Shown piece by piece: positions 20,862 to 29,345 of a stretch of DNA of 64,000 nucleotides. How positions within the stretch are numbered: position 1 is the stretch's first letter; each line of letters begins with the position of its first letter. The translations under genes were made by a program, and so were the position numbers. The DNA comes from Burkholderia sp. (lineage in GTDB: Bacteria > Pseudomonadota > Gammaproteobacteria > Burkholderiales > Burkholderiaceae). Where the stretch lies: NCBI GenBank assembly GCA_031253835.1, contig JAIRVP010000074.1, positions 62,001-126,000 on the forward strand, read 5' to 3'. The notes below the pieces were generated by a model. It worked only from the letters and a program-made list of their open reading frames with translations. It had not been told where the DNA came from and made no database searches.

Positions 20862-22124
20862 TCAGCGCGCCTGTTCGGGCGAGGCGGCAGCCGGTTCGTC
20901 GGCCGCCGCGTCGCCGTTCTCGACGCGCGTTTCGGGCATCACGAGCCAGACCAGCAGCACCGCGAGCGCGCCGGCGCCCGCGAGCCCGAAGAAGCTGACC
21001 GCGTTGCCGAAGTGATCGGCGACGTAGCCGGCCGCGGCGGTGCTGAGCGTCGCGCCGATCCCGGCCGCGAGCCCGAACAGCCCGATGCACAGGTTGTAGC
21101 GGCCCTTGCCGCCCGCGACGTCGGCCGCGATCAGCGGCAGCATCACGCCGAACACGGCGGCGCTGATGCCGTCGAGCATCTGCACCGGCACGAGCAGGTA
21201 CGGGCTGCTCACGCCGGCGAACAGCAGCGCGCGCACGGGCAGTGCGGAGAAGCCGAGCAGCAGGATCGGCCGGCGCCCCCAGCGTTGCGCGGAGCGGCCG
21301 ACCCACGGCGACAGCATCGCGACGATCGCCTGCGGCACGATGATGCACGCGGCGATCACGAGCTGCACGTTCTCGCCCATCCCGGCCGTGACTTCGCCGG
21401 CCGCGAGGTTCAGCATCGCCGCGTTCGACAGGTGGAACAGCACGACGCACGCCGCGAAGATCAGCATCCGGCGGTCGCGCAGCAGTTCGAGCAGCGTTTC
21501 GCGTTCGCCGGCTTCGTCGTGGTGATCGTCGGGCTTCGACGACTGCGGGATCACTTCGTGGGTCGGCTGGATCATCGCGAGCGCGAACAGCGCGGGCAGC
21601 GCCAGCACGGCGGTCAGCCAGAACACCGCGCGCGCGGAGAAGTATTCGCCGGTGAGCCCCATCAGGCCCGCCGCGACCGCGCTGCCGATCGATGCCCAGC
21701 GCGCATTGCGGCCGAGCCGGTCGCCGAGGTCGGCGCGGCCGACGAGCGAGAACGAGATCGCGGCCATTGCCGGCACGAGCATGCAGCTCGCGAAGCCGTG
21801 GAACACCTCGGCGGCGATCACCGGCACGATCGTCGGGCTCGACGCGAGCAGCACCGCCGACAGGATGATGGCCGCGATCGCCCAGGCGGCCGCGCCTTTC
21901 TTGTTCTTCAGCGCGTCGACGGCCGCGCCGCCGGGCACCTGGCTGACCATCGCGCTGATCGTGCCGATCGACAGCACCATGCCGATCTCGCCCTGCGTCC
22001 ACTTGTGCGACGCGAGGTAGGACGCGATGAACGGGCCGAACCCGGTCTGAACGTTTGCAACGAAGAAATTGAGCCAGTCGAGGGACCGCAGACTGCGAAC
22101 GCTGACGGAATGCTTGATCGTCAT
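20862..22124 (-). CDS. Major facilitator superfamily transporter
   Basis: 420 residues from the ATG at 22124, with about twelve membrane segments. The first half has DWLNFFVANVQTGFGPFIASYLASHKW and a GRADLGDRLGRNARW loop; a central hydrophilic loop (about 195-225, rich in His/Asp/Glu) separates the two six-helix bundles. The substrate is not evident. The start codon overlaps the stop of the PRC-barrel lipoprotein gene by 4 nt (ATGA), so translation is probably coupled and the two products may act together at the envelope. Confidence 0.85.
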   Translation of the reverse strand: MTIKHSVSVRSLRSLDWLNFFVANVQTGFGPFIASYLASHKWTQGEIGMVLSIGTISAMVSQVPGGAAVDALKNKKGAAAWAIAAIILSAVLLASSPTIVPVIAAEVFHGFASCMLVPAMAAISFSLVGRADLGDRLGRNARWASIGSAVAAGLMGLTGEYFSARAVFWLTAVLALPALFALAMIQPTHEVIPQSSKPDDHHDEAGERETLLELLRDRRMLIFAACVVLFHLSNAAMLNLAAGEVTAGMGENVQLVIAACIIVPQAIVAMLSPWVGRSAQRWGRRPILLLGFSALPVRALLFAGVSSPYLLVPVQMLDGISAAVFGVMLPLIAADVAGGKGRYNLCIGLFGLAAGIGATLSTAAAGYVADHFGNAVSFFGLAGAGALAVLLVWLVMPETRVENGDAAADEPAAASPEQAR

Positions 22125-23089
22125 CGGGCAGTACTCGCAGGCGAAGCCGCGGCCGGGGCAACGGGCGGGAAGACCGCGACGATCGGCTTGTCGGCCGCGT
22201 AGGGCGGCGACGCCTTGATCTGTGCGTCGTTCAGGTCGAGCTGCGGGTGCAGCGCCTTGTCGCGCGTGACGAAGCGCAGGGCGCCCCAGCTCGCGGCGAT
22301 CGAACGGCGGTCGGTATTGACGAGGCCGCCGAGGTCGAGCACGACGGCCTGCGGCTGCGCGGCGCGGTCGATCAGCACGTCGACGATACGGCCGATCTTC
22401 GTGCCGTTCGGGCGCTCGACGTCGCTGTCGAGCATCGGCAGCCGCGTCGCGGGCGAGGCCGCGGCCGAACCCGACAGCGGCACGGCCTTCGGCCGTGCGG
22501 CCGGCGGCAGCTCGCCCGACGGCACGTCGAGCACGATCGGCTCCTGTTTGCCGCCCGGCGTGAAGCGGAACACGTTCCACGGGAAGATGACCTTGCGGTC
22601 GCCGACGCCCATGAAGCCCTGCAGGTTGACGATCATCTCGCGCGGCTTGCCGCTCGCGTCGGTCACCATGTCGACCGCGCGGCCGATCACCTTGCCGTTG
22701 CGGCGCGCGACCTCGCTGTCGAGCAGCGCATGGATCTGGGTACGGTCGAGCGGGCGCGTCGCGACGATCGGAGGCGGCGGAGGCGGCGGGGGCGTCGGTG
22801 TTTCGGGGCGCTGCACGGGTTTCGGCCGCGCCGCTTCGCGGTGCGGCTTCTTCGGCGCTTCCGGCACCTCCGGTTGCGTCGGCGCGGGCACGGGCGGCAT
22901 CGTCAGCGGCTCGCCGACGGTTTCCTCGGCGGGCTCGACGAGTGCCTCGCTGATCGGCGCGGGCGGGTTCTGGACCGGCAGCAGCCCGCAGCCGGACAGC
23001 AGCGCGACGGCGGCGAGAATCAGGAAGACCGTCGAGGACGGCAACGATTTGCAGGATGCGGGAAACGGGAGTCCGCCGCTCATTGACAC
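22121..23089 (-). CDS. Lipoprotein with two PRC-barrel domains
   Basis: 322 residues. The N-terminus has a hydrophobic stretch ending LLSGC (lipidated Cys near residue 34). A long Pro/Glu-rich linker with an eight-proline run follows. Two similar modules then appear, LDSEVARRNGKVIGRAVDMV (about 122 onward) and LDSDVERPNGTKIGRIVDVL (about 224 onward), each ending in a conserved W-x-x-x-RF strand, as in PRC-barrel domains. PRC barrels usually work in the cytoplasm (RimM, photosynthetic reaction centre H subunit), so a lipoprotein version would be envelope-facing. Function unknown; it overlaps the MFS gene by 4 nt. Confidence 0.75.
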   Translation of the reverse strand: MSMSGGLPFPASCKSLPSSTVFLILAAVALLSGCGLLPVQNPPAPISEALVEPAEETVGEPLTMPPVPAPTQPEVPEAPKKPHREAARPKPVQRPETPTPPPPPPPPIVATRPLDRTQIHALLDSEVARRNGKVIGRAVDMVTDASGKPREMIVNLQGFMGVGDRKVIFPWNVFRFTPGGKQEPIVLDVPSGELPPAARPKAVPLSGSAAASPATRLPMLDSDVERPNGTKIGRIVDVLIDRAAQPQAVVLDLGGLVNTDRRSIAASWGALRFVTRDKALHPQLDLNDAQIKASPPYAADKPIVAVFPPVAPAAASPASTAR

Positions 23090-23345
23090 TCACTCCATGG
23101 GTCGGGGGCGGCCCGAGGGCACGCGGCTGGCGATGGATGGCGGGTGCGGGCGGCGCACCACGCGAGGTGAGATTTTAACGTGTCTTGCTTTCAGGACCGA
23201 TTTCGATGGCCTGTTGCAGGCGGACTGTGGGGAAAAGGTAGGGATCGGAGGCGGCGCGGGCGCGGCCGGATGCGGTCCCGCGTGACGGTTGCGGCAGCGG
23301 CGCCCGATCGTCGGTGACGATGCGGGCGCCGCGCCTGCGTGCGGC

Positions 23346-24578
23346 TTATTTGACCAGCGAGCCGAGCGCCGTCGTGACCGGGGCGAGTACGCCGCCCCCC
23401 GTCTTCGAGAGCGCGCCGGTGCCGGTGCCGCCCGTCAGCCCGGCGACGGGCGAGCCGCCGGTTGCGCCCGACACGGCGCCCGTCACGGTGCCGACCGCCG
23501 ACGTGAGCGCGCCGGCCGGGTTGCTGCCGCCCGTCGCGCCGCCGAGTGCGCCTGTCGACAGGAGCCCCGTGACCGGCGCGAGCGGATTCGTCGCGGCACT
23601 GCCGCCGCCGAGCAGCGTCGTGCCGGCCGTGGCTACCGTGTTGCCGGTTGCCGTCACCACGTTGCCGACGCCGGTCGTGACCGGATTGCCGCCGGTCTTC
23701 GCGATCGTCGTGCCGGCGTTCGCGACACCGTTGCCGACCGTCGTCACGAGGTTCGTGAGCGGCGCGCCGAGCGGCGTGCTTGCTGCGACGGTCTGCGTGA
23801 CCGACCCGACCGTCGTCGTGATCGGCGTGATCGCCGAACTGGCGGCGCCCGTGACCTGCGCGACGGGCCCGGTCGACAATTGCGTGCCGAGCGTTGCGCC
23901 GCCGCCCGCGATCGTATTGCCGAGCGTCGTGATCGCGCCGCCGACGGGCGACGTGACGGGGGCCAGCGGGGCCAGTGCCGAGCCGCCGGCACCGAGACTC
24001 GACACGACACCGCCGGTCGCCGCGACCGCGTTGCCGAGGTTCGTGACCACGCCGCCCGTGCTCGCGACCGTCGTGCCGACCGGATTCGACGACGCGCCGA
24101 GCTGGCCGAGCCCCGATCCGATGCCGGTGCCGAGCGTCGTGACGGCCGCGCCGGCATCCTGCACCACGGTACCGAGCCCTTGCGTGGTCGCCGCGTTCGT
24201 GCCGGGCAGCGACTGGCCCGCGATCACCGTGCCGACGCCCGACGCGGTGCCGCCCGCGGCCGTCACGACGTTGCTCGACGCATCGATCGTCTGGCCGAGT
24301 GCATTGGCCGACGTGCCGGTGCCGGAGGTGCCGCCCGTGCCGCTCCCCGTACCGCCGGCGGTCGAGCTGCTGCCCGACCCGCTACCGCTGCCGCTTCCGT
24401 TGCCGGCGCCCGTGCCGCCGGTCGTCGCGGTCGTGTCGCCCGAACCCGAGCCGCTGCCGCCGGTGCCCTGGCTCAGCGAGCCGGAGCCGCCGCAGGCGGA
24501 CAGCGACATCAGCGCCGCAACGCCCGCCGCGATCATGATCATTCGGAGTCCTGCTTGATGGATGGTCGGCGTAGTCAT
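23346..24578 (-). CDS. Repetitive low-complexity (collagen-like-annotated) lipoprotein
   Basis: 410 residues from the ATG at 24578, with an AGGACGAC ribosome site; the open frame extends upstream without one. It starts MTTPTIHQAGLRMIMIAAG and has LMSLSAC, a lipobox. After a Gly/Ser/Thr-rich spacer (GSGSGDTTATTGG, about 40-80), some 270 residues consist of imperfect repeats built on G-x-x-V/L-x-x-x-G with Thr, Val and Asn, such as TVASTGGVVTNLGNAV. There are few charged residues. Related Burkholderia proteins are often labelled collagen-like, but true Gly-X-Y triplets are not seen here. A surface-exposed beta-type repeat protein is plausible; role unknown. Confidence 0.7.
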   Translation of the reverse strand: MTTPTIHQAGLRMIMIAAGVAALMSLSACGGSGSLSQGTGGSGSGSGDTTATTGGTGAGNGSGSGSGSGSSSTAGGTGSGTGGTSGTGTSANALGQTIDASSNVVTAAGGTASGVGTVIAGQSLPGTNAATTQGLGTVVQDAGAAVTTLGTGIGSGLGQLGASSNPVGTTVASTGGVVTNLGNAVAATGGVVSSLGAGGSALAPLAPVTSPVGGAITTLGNTIAGGGATLGTQLSTGPVAQVTGAASSAITPITTTVGSVTQTVAASTPLGAPLTNLVTTVGNGVANAGTTIAKTGGNPVTTGVGNVVTATGNTVATAGTTLLGGGSAATNPLAPVTGLLSTGALGGATGGSNPAGALTSAVGTVTGAVSGATGGSPVAGLTGGTGTGALSKTGGGVLAPVTTALGSLVK

Positions 24579-25038
24579 GTCGTCCTCGTCCTGTCTCGTT
24601 TGATGGATTGGGTCAGGCGGCCGTCGCGTGCGCCGACGTGTCGTCGCTGCGAACGGGAAGCGGCTGGCGCGTTGTTGGTTGTCTCCCTGATTGCCTGTCG
24701 CCGTGTCGCATTTCGCCCGTACCGGAATCCGGAGCACCTGTCGGGCGAGCGATTCACATTCTTTCGTATTGCTTGCCGATCGCGCCGGAAAACACCGGAT
24801 TCCTGGCGATCAGAGTAGGTCAGCCTGTGCGAGGCGTCTTTTAATGATCGTTAAATTGAAGTAAGCGTCCGATTCAATGCGGAAATCGGGGTAATCACGG
24901 TCGACGCGATGCGAATCGTGTGAGTCGGTGCCGGAGCGGCGGGGGAAGGGCGAGGGAGGGAGCGGTGCCGCGCCGGCCTGGTCCGCCGTCATGGCGGGCA
25001 GGCGCGGGCGCTGCGTGCAGCAGGGTGAAGCGGGGAAA
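24579..25038. other. 460-bp intergenic stretch
   Basis: No credible gene was found between the repetitive lipoprotein and the YggL gene, which are both on the minus strand. A short AT-rich patch at about 24838-24890 (including TTTTAATGATCGTTAAATTG) stands out in GC-rich surroundings and probably holds the promoter and regulatory sites of the lipoprotein gene. No clear -35/-10 pair could be chosen. Confidence 0.4.
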
Positions 25039-25374
25039 TCAGGCGTCCGGATACCACGCGTCGGTGAACTCGCTGACCTTGACGTCGGTCAGTTCCGGGC
25101 GGGCGGCGAGCCACCCGCGCACGAGTTCGCGATCGGCGTCGGTCGTCGTGCCGCGCGGCGCGCCGGAGATCACGTAGGCGCCGATGCCTTCGTCCGCGGA
25201 CGCGACGGTCAGCAGCCCGTTCGCTTCGACGAAGTCGATGAACGCGTCGATCAGCTCGCCGCGCGCGAGGTCGGTCATTTCGTTGCGGTAATGCGCGGTG
25301 GCGTTGAACGCGAGTTCCTGGAATTCGCCGATGTGGAGTTTCTTGCGCTGGCGGCGGTTGTGGCCTTGGCTCAT
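25039..25374 (-). CDS. YggL-family (DUF469) protein
   Basis: 111 residues beginning MSQGHNRRQRKKLHIGEFQELAF, the highly basic start and KKLHIGEFQE block that define the YggL/DUF469 family. The rest is acidic (DELIDAFIDFVEANGL-like region, then ERELVRGWL). YggL is reported to bind the 50S ribosomal subunit. It lies 127 nt downstream of rng on the same strand, consistent with an RNA or ribosome context. Confidence 0.88.
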   Translation of the reverse strand: MSQGHNRRQRKKLHIGEFQELAFNATAHYRNEMTDLARGELIDAFIDFVEANGLLTVASADEGIGAYVISGAPRGTTTDADRELVRGWLAARPELTDVKVSEFTDAWYPDA

Positions 25375-25501
25375 AGTGTGTGGTGAGTGCGAAAAGGGGT
25401 AAATGAAAGGGCGGCGGCGGGCGCTGGCGCGACATGCGCGAGCGGCCCGGGTACCGCATCCGGGCGCCGCGCGGCGATGCCGGCGGCGAATGGGCGGAAC
25501 G

Positions 25502-26971
25502 TTACATCAGCACGATATCGTACTGCTCCTGACTCAAATTCGACTCGACCTGCAGCGACACCGGCTTGCCGATGAAGTCGATCAGCATCGCGAGATGCTG
25601 CGACTCTTCGTCGAGGAACAGGTCGATTACCTGCTGCGCGGCGATCACGCGGAATTCGCGCGGGTTGAACTGCCGCGACTCGCGCAGGATTTCGCGCAGG
25701 ATGTCGTAGCACACGGTGCGCGACGTCTTCACCTGGCCCTTGCCCTGGCAGGTCGGGCACGGCTCGCACAGCACGTGCGCGAGCGATTCGCGCGTGCGCT
25801 TGCGCGTCATCTCGACGAGCCCGAGCTGCGAGAAGCCGTTGACCGTCACGCGCGTGCGGTCGCGCGACAGCGCCTTCTTCAACTCGGACAGCACCGCGTC
25901 GCGATGCTCGGCGTTCTCCATGTCGATGAAGTCGATGATGATGATCCCGCCGAGGTTGCGCAGCCGCAACTGGCGCGCGATCGTGTGCGCGGCTTCGAGG
26001 TTGGTCTTGAAGATCGTGTCGTCGAAGTTGCGCGCGCCGACGTAGCCGCCCGTGTTCACGTCGATCGTCGTCATCGCCTCGGTCTGGTCGATCATCAGGT
26101 AGCCGCCCGACTTCAGGTCGACGCGGCGCGACAGCGCGCGCTGGATCTCCGTCTCGATGTTGTACAGGTCGAACAGCGGCCGCTCGCCGGTGTAGTGGTG
26201 CAGCTTCGGGCTCACGGCCGGCGTGAACTCGCCCGCGAATTCCGCGAGGCGCTGGTACGTCTCGCGCGAATCGACCTGGATGCGCGTCGTGTCGTCGTTC
26301 GCGAAATCGCGCAGCACGCGCTGCGCGAGATCGAGATCCTGGTACAGCAGGCTCGTCGCCGGCAGCCGCTGCGCCTGCGCGACGATCGTCGCCCACGTCT
26401 TGCGCAGGTACGTGACGTCGCCGGCCAGTTCGTCGGAGGTCGCATCCTCGGCGATCGTGCGCACGATGTAGCCGCCTTTCTCGTCCGGCGGGATCACGGC
26501 CGTCAGGCGCGCACGCACGGCTTCCCGCTCGGCTTCGCTCTCGATCTTCTGCGAGATGCCGATATGCGGCTCCTGCGGCAGGTAGACGAGCGTTCGGCCC
26601 GCGATACTGACCTGCGTCGACAGCCGCGCGCCCTTCGTGCCGATCGGATCCTTGATTACCTGGACCATCAGCGTCTGGCCCTCGAACACGATCTTCTCGA
26701 TCGGCTGGTGCGGCGTGCCCGACTGCGGCTCGCCGGCGAGGCGCGGATGCCAGATGTCGGCGACGTGCAGGAATGCCGCACGCTCGAGGCCGATGTCGAT
26801 GAACGCCGACTGCATGCCGGGCAGCACGCGCACGACCTTGCCGAGATAGATGTTGCCGACCCGCCCGCGCGACAGCGTGCGCTCGACGTGAAGCTCCTGC
26901 ACCGCGCCTTGCTGGACGAGTGCGACCCGCGTTTCCTGCGGCGTGAGGTTGATCAGGATTTCTTCGTTCAT
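25502..26971 (-). CDS. rng: Ribonuclease G
   Basis: 489 residues, the length of RNase G, without the C-terminal scaffold of RNase E. The protein starts MNEEILINLTPQETRVAL. An S1 domain (about 35-120) holds RVGNIYLGKVVRVLPG. The catalytic aspartates are D304 in TIDVNTGG and D347 in IIIDFIDM, at the same numbers as in E. coli. The zinc-link CPTCQGKG lies near 407. It matures the 5' end of 16S rRNA and assists mRNA decay. It starts 7 nt after maf. This maf-rng pairing is common in proteobacteria. Confidence 0.96.
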   Translation of the reverse strand: MNEEILINLTPQETRVALVQQGAVQELHVERTLSRGRVGNIYLGKVVRVLPGMQSAFIDIGLERAAFLHVADIWHPRLAGEPQSGTPHQPIEKIVFEGQTLMVQVIKDPIGTKGARLSTQVSIAGRTLVYLPQEPHIGISQKIESEAEREAVRARLTAVIPPDEKGGYIVRTIAEDATSDELAGDVTYLRKTWATIVAQAQRLPATSLLYQDLDLAQRVLRDFANDDTTRIQVDSRETYQRLAEFAGEFTPAVSPKLHHYTGERPLFDLYNIETEIQRALSRRVDLKSGGYLMIDQTEAMTTIDVNTGGYVGARNFDDTIFKTNLEAAHTIARQLRLRNLGGIIIIDFIDMENAEHRDAVLSELKKALSRDRTRVTVNGFSQLGLVEMTRKRTRESLAHVLCEPCPTCQGKGQVKTSRTVCYDILREILRESRQFNPREFRVIAAQQVIDLFLDEESQHLAMLIDFIGKPVSLQVESNLSQEQYDIVLM

Positions 26972-26978
26972 GTGCGGT

Positions 26979-27611
26979 TCAGAAGGCGACGCGTGCGGTG
27001 CGCAGCAACGCGGCAGTCTCAAAAAGGGGCAGACCCATGATACCTGAATGGGAACCGTCGATTCGCTCGATGAATTCTGCCGCGCGCCCCTGGATCGCGT
27101 ACGCGCCGGCCTTGCCGAACGGCTCGCCAGTTTCGACGTAGCGCGCGTAGGCGTCGCGCGACGCGGGCGCGAAGCGCACCGACGAGCGCGACAGTGCGGG
27201 CGGCAGCAGCTCGCCGCCGGCATCGATCACGGCGACGGCCGTCAGCACCGCGTGTTCGCGGCCCGCGAGGCGCGTGAGCATCGCGAGCGCGTCGTCCGCG
27301 TCGGCCGGCTTGCCGAGGATCGCGCCGTCGATCGTCACGGTCGTGTCGGCGACCAGCACCGGCGCGGCCGGCTTGCCGCTCGCGACGAGGCGCGCACGCG
27401 CGGCTTCGGCCTTCGCGACGGTCACGCGCCGCACGTACGCATCGGCGGCTTCGCCGGGCACTTCGGCTTCGAGCGCCTCGGCGTCCTCGTCGGGGCGCGG
27501 CAGCAGCAGTTCGAAGCGTACGCCGATCTGCTGCAGCAGCTCCTGGCGGCGCGGGCTTTGCGAAGCGAGGTAAAGGGTCGGGAAAAGCGCGGGGGACGTG
27601 CTGGACGGCAT
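26979..27611 (-). CDS. maf: Maf-family nucleoside triphosphate pyrophosphatase
   Basis: 210 residues. Family motifs are present: LASQSPRRQELLQQIG (nucleotide-binding N-terminus), VLVADTTVTIDG (catalytic Asp), ILGKPAD and GKAGAYAIQGRAAEF. The DTTV form resembles the dTTP/UTP-hydrolysing YhdE type. It removes pyrophosphate from non-canonical or excess nucleotides and is also linked to division arrest. It lies between rlmH (51 nt upstream) and rng (7 nt downstream), probably in one operon. Confidence 0.92.
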   Translation of the reverse strand: MPSSTSPALFPTLYLASQSPRRQELLQQIGVRFELLLPRPDEDAEALEAEVPGEAADAYVRRVTVAKAEAARARLVASGKPAAPVLVADTTVTIDGAILGKPADADDALAMLTRLAGREHAVLTAVAVIDAGGELLPPALSRSSVRFAPASRDAYARYVETGEPFGKAGAYAIQGRAAEFIERIDGSHSGIMGLPLFETAALLRTARVAF

Positions 27612-27662
27612 GGTGTCGTTATCTCGTTGAGCGCGCGCGGCGCGCGTCCCGAGGACGACGCG

Positions 27663-28133
27663 TCATGCGCGGTGGTAGGGGTGATTCTGCGTGATGCTCC
27701 ACGCCCGGTAAAGCTGTTCGGCGAGCAGCACGCGCACCATCCCGTGCGGCAGGGTCATGCTGGAGATGCGCAGCAGCACGTCGGCGCGCGCTTTCAGTTC
27801 CGGATCGAGGCCGTCGGCGCCGCCGATCACGAAGGCGACGTCGCGGCCGTCCTGCTGCCAGCCGGGCAGAGCCTGCGCGAGCTGCATCGTGGTCCAGTCG
27901 CGGCCGCGCTCGTCGAGCGCGACGACGCGCGCGCCCTTCGGCAGCGCAGCCTCGATCTTCTGCCGCTCGGCCGCCATCACGCTTTCGGCGCTGCGGCCGC
28001 CCGAACGCAGTTCGGGCTTGATCTCGCGCAACTCGATGCGCAGCTCGGGCGGCATCCGCTTCGTGTATTCGTCGAAGCCGGATGCGATCCAGCCCGGCAT
28101 CTTGTGGCCGACCGCGAGGATGAAAAGCTTCAT
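27663..28133 (-). CDS. rlmH: 23S rRNA (pseudouridine-1915 N3) methyltransferase RlmH
   Basis: 156 residues, exactly the RlmH size. It begins MKLFILAVGHKMPGWIASGFDEY, has the SPOUT SAM-binding knot FVIGGADGLDPE and SSMTLPHGMVRVLLAEQLYRA, and ends NHPYHR, the near-invariant YHR C-terminus. It methylates pseudouridine 1915 of 23S rRNA in complete 70S ribosomes. It is 18 nt downstream of rsfS, the classic rsfS-rlmH order. Confidence 0.97.
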   Translation of the reverse strand: MKLFILAVGHKMPGWIASGFDEYTKRMPPELRIELREIKPELRSGGRSAESVMAAERQKIEAALPKGARVVALDERGRDWTTMQLAQALPGWQQDGRDVAFVIGGADGLDPELKARADVLLRISSMTLPHGMVRVLLAEQLYRAWSITQNHPYHRA

Positions 28134-28151
28134 CGGAAGACGCGTGACGGC

Positions 28152-28601
28152 TTAACGGCGGCGGGCGGCCGTCTTGCGTGCCGGGCGTGCGGGCGCGGCT
28201 TCCTCTTCGTCCTCGTCGTCTTCGCTGGCCGTGGCAAAGCCGTTCGGGCCCTTGCCGCCGCCGAGCTTCATCCGCACCGGCTTGTCGCCCCAGATTTCCT
28301 CGAGGTTGTAGTACTGGCGCAGGGCCGGCTGCAGGATGTGCACGACCGCGTCGCCGCAGTCGACCAGCACCCATTCGCCGGTGTCTTCGCCTTCGGAGCT
28401 GACGATGTCGCCGCCGGCTTCCTTGACCTTGTCGCGCACGCTCGACGCGAGGGCCTTGGTCTGGCGGTTGGAGGTGCCCGATGCGACGACCACGCGGTCG
28501 AACAGTTCGGTCAGGTGGCTGGTGTTGAACACCTTGATGTCTTGCGCCTTGACGTCTTCGAGGGCGTCGACGATCACGCGCTGCAGTTTGCGAATATCCA
28601 T
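28152..28601 (-). CDS. rsfS: Ribosome silencing factor RsfS
   Basis: 149 residues from the ATG at 28601 (MDIRKLQRVIVDALEDVKAQD); the frame is open upstream into nadD. Family blocks include VVASGTSNRQTKALASSV, GEDTGEWVLVDCGDAVVHIL and YYNLEEIWGD. RsfS binds uL14 and blocks 30S-50S joining in starvation. The C-terminal 35 residues are an extension with an acidic run (EDDEDEEEA) and a basic end (RKTAARRR), which the E. coli protein lacks. It starts 4 nt after nadD. Confidence 0.95.
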   Translation of the reverse strand: MDIRKLQRVIVDALEDVKAQDIKVFNTSHLTELFDRVVVASGTSNRQTKALASSVRDKVKEAGGDIVSSEGEDTGEWVLVDCGDAVVHILQPALRQYYNLEEIWGDKPVRMKLGGGKGPNGFATASEDDEDEEEAAPARPARKTAARRR

Positions 28602-28605
28602 GGAT

Positions 28606-29307
28606 TCAGGAATGGTAGAGGCGATGTTGAAGAATATAGGCCCATACGGCAGCCGGCACATGCTCGGCCGACGCATCGGGCATTTGCGCATGGCGCGCGA
28701 TGCATTCGCGCAGGTGCGCGCGGATGTCGGTCGCGGCAATGTCGAACGAAAGGGTCGTATCGATCAGCAGGCGGCCGGCCGGCGTGGCCTTCAGCACGTC
28801 GGCGCCGGCCTGCCGCGCGGCGATTTCCCGCGCGACGTCCGGCGGCGCCGTGCCCAGGTCGAAACCCGGGCGCGTCGACACGCAGATGTGCGCGTGGTCG
28901 AACAGCTTGCGCCAGTCGCGCCACGTGTCGAGCCGCACGAGCTGGTCGGCGCCGATCAGCAGCGACAGCGACGCATCCGGGCCGATCCGCTCGCGCCAGC
29001 GCGCGAGCGTCTCGACCGTGTAGGTCGGGCCGGTGTGCTCGATCTCGTCGGTGGCGACGGTCACGGTCACGCCCGGCAGGGACAGCGAGCCGGCGGCCGC
29101 GCGCGTCATCGCGAGCCGGTGCTCGGCGGCCGACACGTCGCGCTTCTGGTACGGCTGCCCGGCGGGCAGCAGCACGAGTTCGGTCAGGCCGAGCAGCTCG
29201 GTGAACCGGCGCGCGAGCGCGAGATGGCCGTCGTGGATCGGGTCGAAAGTACCGCCCAGCAAGCCGATACGACGCGGCAGCGGGGCGGGGCGGGCGGTGG
29301 TGTCCAG
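28606..29307 (-). CDS. nadD: Nicotinate-nucleotide adenylyltransferase NadD (probable CTG start)
   Basis: 233 residues if translation begins at the CTG at 29307, which follows AAGGAAAGGA by 7 nt. No ATG, GTG or TTG lies between that site and the motif LLGGTFDPIHDGHLALA other than a TTG at 29262, which would start inside the first beta strand and remove PRRIG. NadD joins ATP and nicotinate mononucleotide to make deamido-NAD. Other blocks are LLIGADQLVRLDTW and the C-terminal SFDIAATDIRAHL (ISSTxIR equivalent). It is 38 nt after hemF and 4 nt before rsfS. Confidence 0.9.
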   Translation of the reverse strand: MDTTARPAPLPRRIGLLGGTFDPIHDGHLALARRFTELLGLTELVLLPAGQPYQKRDVSAAEHRLAMTRAAAGSLSLPGVTVTVATDEIEHTGPTYTVETLARWRERIGPDASLSLLIGADQLVRLDTWRDWRKLFDHAHICVSTRPGFDLGTAPPDVAREIAARQAGADVLKATPAGRLLIDTTLSFDIAATDIRAHLRECIARHAQMPDASAEHVPAAVWAYILQHRLYHS

Positions 29308-29345
29308 AAACGCGTCCTTTCCTTGGGGCAGCGGGGTGCGCGGGT

